NCBI GenBank assembly: GCA_018817845.1
Contig: JAHITH010000012.1
Span: forward strand, 1-6,725
Length of the DNA stretch: 6,725 nt
Source of the DNA: Patescibacteria group bacterium
Lineage (GTDB): Bacteria; Patescibacteriota; Microgenomatia; UBA1400; MFAQ01
Direction: 5' to 3'
The first letter of the stretch is position 1. Every line of letters starts with the position of its first letter. A program made the position numbers and the translations under genes. This document shows, one piece after another, positions 1-5,430 of the stretch. The notes beneath the pieces were generated by a model, which did no database searches, was not told where the DNA came from, and saw only the letters and a program-made list of their open reading frames with translations.

Positions 1-167
1 ATGGTGGTCCAACCATCTTCTGGTTCATCTTTCTTAGGTAACAAAAACAAGTCAAGTTTCTTCTTTCCAATTACACCTTCATACCGTCGCAACAAATCAC
101 CCACTTTTCTTAACTTTTCATCTTCAACCACCACCAAAATATTTTTATCTTTATCTTTATCTTCCAT
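1..167 (-). CDS. Unrecognised protein, N-terminal fragment (55 residues, runs off the window)
   Basis: An open frame starts at an ATG at 167 on the minus strand and stays open to base 1, so only the first 55 residues are visible. It starts with a charged stretch (MEDKDKDKN), then a hydrophobic strand (ILVVVEDE), then a basic, probably helical segment (KLRKVGDLLRRYEGVIG) and a second hydrophobic strand (LDLFLLPKK), ending in an acidic turn with a Trp. This looks like the start of a soluble alpha/beta protein. I do not recognise the family; the first strand superficially resembles a response-regulator receiver, but nothing else supports that. A second in-frame ATG lies two codons upstream at 173. 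I prefer 167 because a TATAGT hexamer ends 6 nt before it and neither start has an SD. The plus-strand frame over the same bases is low-complexity Ser/Thr-rich and looks like a shadow. Real gene likely; function unknown. Confidence 0.6.
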   Translation of the reverse strand, partial: MEDKDKDKNILVVVEDEKLRKVGDLLRRYEGVIGKKKLDLFLLPKKDEPEDGWTT

Positions 168-173
168 AAACAT

Positions 174-179
174 ACTATA
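174..179 (-). promoter_or_regulatory. Possible -10 element (TATAGT) close to the start of the left-edge gene
   Basis: TATAGT on the minus strand is one base from TATAAT and ends 6 nt before the ATG at 167, which would place the transcript start at or next to the start codon. No convincing -35 is visible upstream, where the T-tract and G/C stem of the terminator lie. The call rests mainly on the same arrangement occurring before other genes in the window. Low certainty, because such hexamers are common in AT-rich DNA. Confidence 0.3.
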
Positions 180-190
180 CACTAATCAAC

Positions 191-253
191 AAAAAAAGGG
201 GGGCGTCGTAAACAAAAAATAAACAGTATGTTTATCATCATCTACTAGCCCCC
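191..253 (-). terminator. Probable intrinsic terminator after the small membrane-protein gene, with a nested second hairpin
   Basis: On the minus strand GGGGGC (253-248) begins 6 nt after the stop codon of the small membrane protein. It can pair with GCCCCC (204-199), which is followed by one more C and seven T (197-191). The loop of 43 nt contains a perfect 7-bp inverted repeat, ATAAACA-TAC-TGTTTAT (235-219), itself followed by five T (218-214). The result is an AT-rich inner hairpin and a pure G/C outer stem, each ending in a T run. The outer stem plus T7 is a reasonable rho-independent terminator despite the long loop. Because the next gene starts only about 25-30 nt further on, the element could also act as a leader or attenuator for that gene. 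Confidence 0.5.
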
Positions 254-259
254 AAATTA

Positions 260-496
260 CTAATCCAACATAATGGAAATTTGTCTTCCCAACCAGGAAA
301 TGATCAATGCGACCATTCCTACCAGGAAGCCAAATAACCAAACGTCAACCACAAGGGTAGAAATCCAAATGAAACTAACCGAAGGGGTAACTCCATTTAT
401 GTTGAACACGCACAAAAACGTATATTTAGCAACAAAAATAGGTACTCCAACAGCCAACCCCCAACGAACAAGCAATTGCTTAAAAAGGTTTATCAT
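260..496 (-). CDS. Small two-helix membrane protein, 78 residues, unknown function
   Basis: The protein is hydrophobic with a short basic, amphipathic N-terminus (MINLFKQLLVRW). A first likely membrane segment spans residues 12-31 (with a Lys at 24). A loop with Asn, Gly and Pro covers 32-40, and a second long hydrophobic segment spans 42-69 (with an Asp at 51), followed by a short tail containing Arg71. The Lys and Asp within the helices could pair or mark a functional site; this is inference. There is no signal-peptidase site or recognisable family. I chose the ATG at 496 because AGGAG lies exactly 7 nt upstream; the upstream in-frame ATG at 502 is only 1 nt from that SD. The gene has its own strong promoter (558-586) and a terminator right after the stop, so it appears to be a one-gene unit. 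The plus-strand frame over it is a shadow. Gene status fairly sure, role unknown. Confidence 0.75.
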   Translation of the reverse strand: MINLFKQLLVRWGLAVGVPIFVAKYTFLCVFNINGVTPSVSFIWISTLVVDVWLFGFLVGMVALIISWLGRQISIMLD

Positions 497-502
497 TTTC
501 AT

Positions 503-510
503 TCTCCTTT
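503..510 (-). promoter_or_regulatory. Strong Shine-Dalgarno sequence deciding the start of the small membrane protein
   Basis: The minus strand reads AAAGGAGA here. The AGGAG core ends 7 nt before the ATG at 496 and 1 nt before the ATG at 502, so it selects 496. It is the only well-placed canonical SD I find in the window, which makes this gene stand out from its neighbours. Confidence 0.75.
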
Positions 511-557
511 TTTTAGAAAATAAATGTACTTAATTAACAAATGTTAATGTAATAATC

Positions 558-586
558 AATATACCACATACCCCATAGTTTGTCAA
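558..586 (-). promoter_or_regulatory. Near-consensus housekeeping promoter of the small membrane-protein gene
   Basis: On the minus strand a perfect -35 hexamer TTGACA (586-581), a 17-bp spacer, and TATATT (563-558, one mismatch from TATAAT) are visible. Transcription would start near 551, giving a leader of about 55 nt that ends in the SD at 503-510. It is the best promoter match in the window. Upstream it is flanked by a near-palindrome at 589-600. Confidence 0.75.
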
Positions 587-588
587 AT

Positions 589-600
589 ACCTGTACGGGT
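589..600. promoter_or_regulatory. 12-bp near-palindrome just upstream of the -35, possible operator
   Basis: ACCTGTACGGGT reads as ACCCGTACAGGT on the other strand: symmetric around GTAC with one mismatched pair (592/597). It lies 2 bp upstream of the -35 hexamer of the small membrane-protein promoter, where a dimeric regulator could bind. One half-palindrome match alone could be chance; no second copy was seen in the window. Confidence 0.3.
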
Positions 601-681
601 TACACACATATTGGACTTTTAGGATAATTGATATCGTGTTGTTTTTATTTCATCCTCGTCCATAATCAAATCATATCATCT

Positions 682-1515
682 CTATTTTAAATATTTCTCA
701 TAAACCCCCTCAGACTGTTCCCTAATGTTTTCAGGTATTCTACTCAAAATTCTCATCAATAATAAATTTCTTTTCATACTAGAAGAATCATTAGAAAAAT
801 AAATACTCGCCATATCTTTTGTTGTTAGTGGCTTCTCTGATAATGTCGTTGCTTCCAAAAGTAGCAATAATTTATGTATCTCTTCCACATAACCAGTTTC
901 TATCCTCCCGTCCCGAATCTGATTAAACATTTCTCTCTGTGACAAATCTCGATACCTCATCCTCAACACCAGCAACTGAGTTACCGCCTCGTTAAACCTT
1001 TTACCCTCTCCTCTTTCAGACGACAAACCCATTCCCCCATCTTCGTCTTCACCCATCATTACATGTATCAATTCGTGTGTCAACATTTCATCTTTGTCAG
1101 TCTCAGAGTTTTCTTTAATCAAAATTTTATCTCTCCCATCCTTAGTTTTAACTACACACCCACCCCATCTCACCACAGACTCTTCCAATTCCTTTATCCT
1201 TTTTTTCCTGTTTATTTTCTTCACCTCAGGGTCTATACCCATTGCATCCAGTATCGCTTTTTTTTCATCATCCAATTCCTCAAACTCCTCAGCAATCACT
1301 CCAATATCCTCAAAAAACAATCTAATCCCTCTCAAAAAATCATCTTCCGACACCACTTCTACCTCCACCGACAAACCACGCCTTACAACTTCTTCATTGC
1401 AACCATAAAACTCTCCAATTCCCATTGCAGTTTTTCTGACCTTTTCTTTATCTACCTTACCCACATCAAACTCACTCCCCACCCCTACTAAATTTTCCCC
1501 ATTATTTCCTTCCAT
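682..1515 (-). CDS. HExxH metallopeptidase-like protein, unknown family (277 residues)
   Basis: The centre of the protein has HELIH at residues 147-151, in the helix context LTHELIHVMM, followed 25 residues after the second His by NEAVTQLL with Glu176. HExxH plus a downstream Glu in an (N)E-A helix is the gluzincin-type zinc arrangement: His147 and His151 as ligands, Glu148 as catalytic base, Glu176 as likely third ligand. No signal peptide or membrane segment is seen, so a cytoplasmic protein is expected. Residues 1-110 are acidic, helical and unrecognised; 110-135 look like beta strands leading into the active helix; the C-terminal third is helical. It is the last gene of the operon, and its ATG overlaps the end of the aldolase gene by 14 nt with no SD before it, so its translation may be coupled to the aldolase. 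It could instead be a later-starting protein (GTG codons at residues 12 or 18). Peptidase activity and substrate are inference from the motif only. Confidence 0.8.
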   Translation of the reverse strand: MEGNNGENLVGVGSEFDVGKVDKEKVRKTAMGIGEFYGCNEEVVRRGLSVEVEVVSEDDFLRGIRLFFEDIGVIAEEFEELDDEKKAILDAMGIDPEVKKINRKKRIKELEESVVRWGGCVVKTKDGRDKILIKENSETDKDEMLTHELIHVMMGEDEDGGMGLSSERGEGKRFNEAVTQLLVLRMRYRDLSQREMFNQIRDGRIETGYVEEIHKLLLLLEATTLSEKPLTTKDMASIYFSNDSSSMKRNLLLMRILSRIPENIREQSEGVYEKYLK

Positions 1516-2272
1516 ACACCAATTTAGATAACTTCTCCGCTACATCCAGTGGCTTTTCTGCCTGCCATACATTTCTACCAATCGCCAGCCCCTTAGCCCC
1601 AGCACCCACTATTCCTTTTACTTCTTCCTCTAATTCACCCCAAGTTTTTTTACCTCCACCTTGCGCCAACACCCCAGTCTTACCAGCCGATTTTACCACC
1701 CACTCAAAACTTTCCTTATCTCCCGTATATGGTACCTTTACAAAATCAGCATTCAACTCCATTCCCAACCTGGCTGCATAGGCCACCGTTTCTTTATCTG
1801 TTTCTTTTCCCTTTACCTTTTCTCCTCTAGGATACATCCAAGCAATCACCACCAAACCGGCTTTGTGCGCTTCGTCCTCAATTCTAGAAAACTCTACCAT
1901 CATTTCTTCTTCGTGTTCACTGCCAACATAAATCGTGTACCCTATTCCTTTAGCTCCAAGCTCAATCGCTTTTTCTACCGTACAAAGTTGCAAGCTCAAC
2001 GGATCCCTGCCCTTCTGGTAGCTCGTCTTTCCATTTAATTTTATAATCAACGGCGTCTTGTGTTTCTTTACATCATAATACTTAGCCGCCACCCCTTCTT
2101 GAAAAATCACCCCGGTAAAAAATCCACTGTCAGCCAAACTAACAATATATTCAGGGTCAACATTTTTTTCATTAAAATCCACCGGCCCATGCTCAAACCC
2201 CTGATCATACGCCAACAACATCACTTTCCCATTCCTCTCAATCACACTTGTATCAATCTCCATACCTTTCAT
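1502..2272 (-). CDS. Class I fructose-bisphosphate aldolase, archaeal/DhnA type (256 residues)
   Basis: The enzyme cleaves fructose 1,6-bisphosphate to dihydroxyacetone phosphate and glyceraldehyde 3-phosphate, or runs in reverse, via a Schiff base; it acts in the cytoplasm. The archaeal-type family is clear: LLAYDQGFEHGP at residues 19-30, IAWMYPRG with Trp145 and Tyr147 (equivalents of the Trp and general-acid Tyr in the Thermoproteus enzyme), FVKVPYTGD with Schiff-base Lys179, and phosphate-binding GGGKK (205-209) and IGRNVWQ (231-237). Its length is normal for this family of TIM barrels. The start at 2272 is 11 nt after the stop of the 216-residue protein gene; an in-frame ATG three codons later (2263) is also possible, and neither has a well-spaced SD. 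Related family members make other products (LsrF, ADH synthase), but the transketolase neighbours favour FBP aldolase. It could also join DHAP and erythrose 4-phosphate; this is inference. Confidence 0.92.
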   Translation of the reverse strand: MKGMEIDTSVIERNGKVMLLAYDQGFEHGPVDFNEKNVDPEYIVSLADSGFFTGVIFQEGVAAKYYDVKKHKTPLIIKLNGKTSYQKGRDPLSLQLCTVEKAIELGAKGIGYTIYVGSEHEEEMMVEFSRIEDEAHKAGLVVIAWMYPRGEKVKGKETDKETVAYAARLGMELNADFVKVPYTGDKESFEWVVKSAGKTGVLAQGGGKKTWGELEEEVKGIVGAGAKGLAIGRNVWQAEKPLDVAEKLSKLVYGRK

Positions 2273-2283
2273 CCTACCACAAT

Positions 2284-2934
2284 CTACAAAATCCCCAACC
2301 TAGCCTTATTGAGAATCTTGTTCCTCTCTTTTTCTTCTTCTTCTCTTTTTCTCTCATCAAGCATTTCTTGATATCTTTCTTCCTCTTCTTCTGTCAGCCC
2401 TTCATCACCATACTGTTCTGGGTTTATGCCCATCACCCCCCTGTCACCCGAATCCACAGATATATGGCCACCTGCCACATCTTTCAACATTTTTTCTCCT
2501 TTTTTCATAGCATGCACCGCCATTTCAATCCTTTTTTGCTGATTAGACCCACGCTCACCAAAAGCCTTTCCAACCTCTTCATGGACAATCTCTCCTTCTT
2601 TCAAATCCTTACCTGCTTCAATCGTTTTTATTGCACCCTCAACTCCATACGTTGCTACCAGCTCACCAATATCCTCTACCCCTTGTCCAGCCAAACCTTG
2701 GTATTGCTCTAAGGTCAGCCCCAACGACCCAGCTCTAGCTTCAATCCAATCAGGACTAGGTCCATCTGCTGTTCTGTGCGGATCCTGACTATCCATCGGT
2801 GTCTCACCAAGTTTTTTCATTCTAGCTTCGGCTTCTTCTTGTGTCGTACCCACAGCCCTCACCTTCCCTTCATCATCCCGCAACACTATTAAGTTAACTT
2901 CTCCTGGTTGATTCTCTAATCTTGATTCTGACAT
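2284..2934 (-). CDS. Unrecognised acidic protein with C-terminal charged helix (216 residues)
   Basis: I do not recognise a family. Visible parts: residues 13-43 resemble a small beta-hairpin plus helix (VNLIVLRDDEGKVRAVGTT, then a Glu/Lys-rich helix). Residues 44-65 are polar, Pro/Asp/Ser-rich and probably disordered. Residues 66-150 are likely several helices (for example LEQYQGLAG and VATYGVEGAIKTIEAG). Residues 150-178 are Gly/Asp-rich. Residues 179-213 form a very highly charged Glu/Arg/Lys helix likely to be coiled coil. No signal peptide, membrane segment or cysteine pair is seen. It sits between transketolase C-half (34 nt gap) and aldolase (11 nt gap) in the same direction, so it is co-expressed with sugar-phosphate enzymes and might be an assembly, scaffolding or regulatory partner; that role is inference. 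There is no SD before the ATG, but TATAAA lies 8 nt upstream, so it may also have its own promoter. Confidence 0.75.
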   Translation of the reverse strand: MSESRLENQPGEVNLIVLRDDEGKVRAVGTTQEEAEARMKKLGETPMDSQDPHRTADGPSPDWIEARAGSLGLTLEQYQGLAGQGVEDIGELVATYGVEGAIKTIEAGKDLKEGEIVHEEVGKAFGERGSNQQKRIEMAVHAMKKGEKMLKDVAGGHISVDSGDRGVMGINPEQYGDEGLTEEEEERYQEMLDERKREEEEKERNKILNKARLGIL

Positions 2935-2942
2935 ATTTTCTA

Positions 2943-2948
2943 TTTATA
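2943..2948 (-). promoter_or_regulatory. Possible internal -10 element (TATAAA) before the 216-residue protein
   Basis: The 34-nt gap after the transketolase C-half is the only sizeable gap inside the operon and is almost pure A/T. It contains TATAAA ending 8 nt before the ATG at 2934, so a leaderless or nearly leaderless internal transcript is possible. No clear -35 was found. A short perfect inverted repeat (TACTA-A-TAGTA, 2949-2959) lies next to it. Confidence 0.3.
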
Positions 2949-2968
2949 TACTAATAGTAATTAATATA

Positions 2969-3898
2969 TCACACTTTCAAAATCGCCTCCTCAATATCCT
3001 TTTCCCCCAATCCATATTTTTCCACCAACTCCTCATACTCCCCACTTTCCCCAAACACATCTTTTACCCCCACCCGTTTCATTGGTGTTGGGCAACTTTC
3101 CCCCAGCACCTCTGCTACCGCGCTCCCCAAGCCCCCAGTTATTTGGTGCTCCTCACAAGTTACCACCTTGCCAGTTTTCTTAACGCTCCTAATTACCACC
3201 TCTTTATCTATTGGTTTTATTGTATGAATGTTTACAACCTCTACACTTACCTTGCTTTCCAGTTTCTCCGCTACCATCAGGCTTCTGTAAACCATTGGCC
3301 CACAAGCAAACACACTTACATCTTTTCCCTCCTTTAAAACCTGTGCCTTACCTAACTCAAACGGCGCATCTGCAGTTGTTACCTGCGGTAACTTTTGCTT
3401 ATGATATCTAATGTACACCGGTCCATTAATCTGAGCAGAAGCCAACACCACCTTTTTTGTTTGTTCATAATCACATGGCGCCAAAACCATTAAGTTTGGT
3501 AACGCTCTAGTAATTGCCATATCCTCCAGCGCCTGGTGTGTAGCCCCATCAGCATTAGCGCTAAATCCAGCGTGTGCCCCAGCTATCTTTACATTAACAT
3601 CTGTAAGACACACCGACACCCTCAACTGCTCCCAATTCCTCCCGGGTGAAAAAACAGCATAAGAACACACAAACGGAATCTTACCAGACAAAGCCATTCC
3701 CGCCGCCACTCCCATCATATTCTGTTCCGCTATTCCTAAATCAAAAAACCTGTCTGGAAACTCCTCGGCAAACAAATTTGCTCTACTACTTTCTGCCAAA
3801 TCTGCCGTCAACACCACCACATTCTTATTCCTCTTTCCAGCCTCCCTCAACCCTTCCCCAAACCCATCCCTCATCGACTTCATCTTTATATCACTCAT
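2969..3898 (-). CDS. Transketolase, C-terminal subunit (309 residues)
   Basis: This half carries the pyrimidine-binding and C-terminal domains of a ThDP-dependent transketolase. Together with the N-terminal half it moves two-carbon ketol units between xylulose 5-phosphate, ribose 5-phosphate, erythrose 4-phosphate and the matching sugars. Visible motifs: GIAEQNMMGVAAGMAL with Glu58, the Glu that activates the ThDP aminopyrimidine; GFSANADGATHQALEDMA at 111-128 with Asp117, Thr120, His121 and Gln122; a conserved YIRYHKQKLP-like strand; and a C-terminal domain ending in DVFGESGEYEELVEKYGL. The length fits archaeal and CPR split transketolases. Its ATG overlaps the end of the N-half by 8 nt (ATGAGTGA), indicating translational coupling, which suits equal amounts of two subunits of one enzyme. 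No SD precedes it. DXP synthase and pyruvate dehydrogenase E1 beta are related, but the sequence and partner fit transketolase. Confidence 0.93.
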   Translation of the reverse strand: MSDIKMKSMRDGFGEGLREAGKRNKNVVVLTADLAESSRANLFAEEFPDRFFDLGIAEQNMMGVAAGMALSGKIPFVCSYAVFSPGRNWEQLRVSVCLTDVNVKIAGAHAGFSANADGATHQALEDMAITRALPNLMVLAPCDYEQTKKVVLASAQINGPVYIRYHKQKLPQVTTADAPFELGKAQVLKEGKDVSVFACGPMVYRSLMVAEKLESKVSVEVVNIHTIKPIDKEVVIRSVKKTGKVVTCEEHQITGGLGSAVAEVLGESCPTPMKRVGVKDVFGESGEYEELVEKYGLGEKDIEEAILKV

Positions 3899-4742
3899 AC
3901 GTTTTAATGCTATTAATCTCCTCTAAAGCCTCCACCGCTTCACCAGGCTCAATTGGTGGTTTACCATGCCACTCGCTCTTATTCTCCATAAAATCTACTC
4001 CTTTACCGGGGGTTGTATATAAAATAATCGCCGTTGGTCTATCCAACATCACCCTAGCCATCTTCATGGCTTGCAATATTTCTTCTATATCATGTCCATT
4101 TACTTCAATCACCCTCAATCCAAACGACTCAAGTTTGGCCTTAAAAGGCTCTAAAGGCATTATCGTCTCGGTACGTCCACTCAATTGAATATTATTCCTA
4201 TCAATTACCAAGGTTAAGTTCCCCAAATCAAACTTAGCCGCATTCAAATACGCCTCCCACACCTGTCCTTCATTTTGCTCTCCATCTCCCATAAAACAAA
4301 TTACTCGCCAATCTTTTTTATCCATCTTTGCCGCCATCGCCATTCCCACTGCCACACTCACTCCCTGACCCAACGGCCCACTTGTATTCTCCACCCCTGG
4401 CAATTGTTCCACCTCCGAGGTGGAAGATTTATGCGGATGACCCTGCAATCTTGAATCAATTTTCCTTAAACTATCAAGTTCTTCTTTCAGGAAAAACCCA
4501 GCCTCCGCCAACACCGCATACAAAACAGGGCAGTAATGCCCCGCAGACAAAACCACCCTGTCTCGATCCTCCCATTCTGGCTCATCCGACCGGTAATTTA
4601 TCACACCGCCAAAATACAAAGCCGTCCAAAAATCAGCCGACCCCAAAGCCCCAGCCGAATGCCCCGACCCTGCCCCCGCCAACATCTTTATTATTATTTC
4701 TCTTATCTCGTTCGCCTTATCCTGCAACTCCTCAATCTTCAT
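3891..4742 (-). CDS. Transketolase, N-terminal subunit (283 residues)
   Basis: This half carries the pyrophosphate-binding domain of transketolase and is inactive without the C-terminal half encoded next. Visible motifs: GAGSGHSAGALGSADFW with His28; RVVLSAGHYCPVLYAVL with His69 (the usual SKGH is SAGH here); LQGHPHK with His102; SGPLGQG at 121-127; and the ThDP/metal motif beginning GDGEQNEGQVWEA (Asp153) and ending in DRNN (Asn183). The C-terminus has the KGVDFMEN...WHGKPP element typical of split transketolases. The length is normal for an N-half. Its start lies 7 nt after the LOG-gene stop, without an SD. The 11 bases AAAACGTATGA at its start are identical to those at the start of the C-half. 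Very sure of family; substrate range in this organism is inferred. Confidence 0.93.
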   Translation of the reverse strand: MKIEELQDKANEIREIIIKMLAGAGSGHSAGALGSADFWTALYFGGVINYRSDEPEWEDRDRVVLSAGHYCPVLYAVLAEAGFFLKEELDSLRKIDSRLQGHPHKSSTSEVEQLPGVENTSGPLGQGVSVAVGMAMAAKMDKKDWRVICFMGDGEQNEGQVWEAYLNAAKFDLGNLTLVIDRNNIQLSGRTETIMPLEPFKAKLESFGLRVIEVNGHDIEEILQAMKMARVMLDRPTAIILYTTPGKGVDFMENKSEWHGKPPIEPGEAVEALEEINSIKTYE

Positions 4743-4749
4743 ACGTTTT

Positions 4750-5403
4750 CTAATTTCTAAAAGCAGTCTCTATATCCACCCCATTCTTTTTCAACTCCGG
4801 TTTATACATACCCTTCTTCAGTTCTTGCTCATAGTGCCACAGGGCCTTCAAGGCATCCTCCGGTGTACTCACTATTCTATAAACCCTCAAGGCCTCCGGC
4901 CGAATATGCATATTAGCCGCAAACGACTCTAAAATCTCATGCCAAAACTCCCCATACAAAATCAACGGTTTATGATGACCAATATAAAGCTTAGCCAACC
5001 CCCACGCCATACCAAACTCTGATACGGTTCCCGTTCCCCCATTAAAAATAACATAAGCATTCCCAAGTTCTAAAAGCTTCAATGTTCTGTCTAGATACGT
5101 ATTCATCACAATCTCTTTATCCGCCTTATTCAACGGGTCCTTGCCCTCAAACGTCTCAATATGCTTAGGATAAAAAGTGGCCACATACGCTTTTCCACCA
5201 CCTTCATGAGCTCCCTCGGTCGCCGCCCGCATAACCCCAGGCCCACCACCATTAACATTTATCACTCCATGCTCAGCCATCATTCTAGCCGTCTCCTTAG
5301 CCGACTCATAAAGCTCACCACCCTCTTGCGCATCCGCATAACCCAAAAAACTAACCGCCTTAATCCTTTCAAAATTTCCTACTTCACTTACATCATTTAC
5401 CAT
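4750..5403 (-). CDS. LOG-family nucleotide 5'-monophosphate phosphoribohydrolase (217 residues)
   Basis: LOG/YgdH-type enzymes cleave the N-glycosidic bond of nucleoside monophosphates (AMP, CMP, or cytokinin riboside monophosphates) to a base and ribose 5-phosphate, on a Rossmann-like fold. Counting from the GTG at 5418, visible elements are the first strand IKAVSFLGYA; NGGGPGVMRAATEGA at 56-70 (phosphate-binding loop); MNTYLDRTLKLLE with Arg111; and NGGTGTVSEF with Glu134. Arg111 and Glu134 match the catalytic Arg/Glu pair of LOG enzymes. The usual PGGxGTxxE has Asn instead of Pro, which is unusual. I chose the ATG at 5403 because TATTAT ends 6 nt upstream; GTG at 5418 would add five residues. 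It is first in the operon ahead of transketolase, and its product ribose 5-phosphate feeds that pathway. Some LOG-like proteins are carriers or of unknown activity, so the reaction is probable rather than certain. Confidence 0.88.
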   Translation of the reverse strand: MVNDVSEVGNFERIKAVSFLGYADAQEGGELYESAKETARMMAEHGVINVNGGGPGVMRAATEGAHEGGGKAYVATFYPKHIETFEGKDPLNKADKEIVMNTYLDRTLKLLELGNAYVIFNGGTGTVSEFGMAWGLAKLYIGHHKPLILYGEFWHEILESFAANMHIRPEALRVYRIVSTPEDALKALWHYEQELKKGMYKPELKKNGVDIETAFRN

Positions 5404-5409
5404 ATACCA

Positions 5410-5415
5410 ATAATA
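5410..5415 (-). promoter_or_regulatory. Possible -10 element (TATTAT) for the LOG-transketolase-aldolase operon
   Basis: TATTAT on the minus strand differs from TATAAT at one base and ends 6 nt before the ATG at 5403, so the operon transcript could be leaderless. No -35 match stands at the right distance; that position is taken by the tandem decamer repeats, which suggests an activator- or repressor-controlled promoter. An alternative is TTAATA (5430-5425) serving a GTG start at 5418, with TTGGAA 18 bp further upstream. Confidence 0.4.
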
Positions 5416-5430
5416 CACTAATCCTATTAA

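Noticed and set aside
1..167. Response-regulator receiver domain in the left-edge gene
   Set aside because: Only the first strand (ILVVVEDE) resembles one; the phosphoacceptor Asp and following pattern are not seen in the 55 residues available.
1..222. 73-codon plus-strand open frame at the left edge
   Set aside because: Ser/Lys/Phe low-complexity translation that runs through the terminator hairpin; the minus-strand frame ending at 167 has a more protein-like pattern of strands and helix.
597..681. Terminator after the six-gene operon
   Set aside because: Only short, weak pairings such as GGAT/ATCC were found and no hairpin with a T-tract; transcription may read on or stop by another mechanism.
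1063..1491. Plus-strand open frames opposite the metallopeptidase-like gene
   Set aside because: Rich in Ser, Phe, Tyr, Pro and Leu, as expected from the antisense of an acidic, Glu/Lys-rich gene; no motif and no start signals. Shadow of the minus-strand gene.
3891..3898. TGA read as glycine (code 25) in this CPR-like genome
   Set aside because: TGA ends both transketolase halves at the expected positions, and no in-frame TGA is needed in any gene.
3646..4188. 180-codon plus-strand open frame opposite the transketolase halves
   Set aside because: Low-complexity Ser/Pro-rich translation crossing two well-supported minus-strand genes; explained as antisense shadow.
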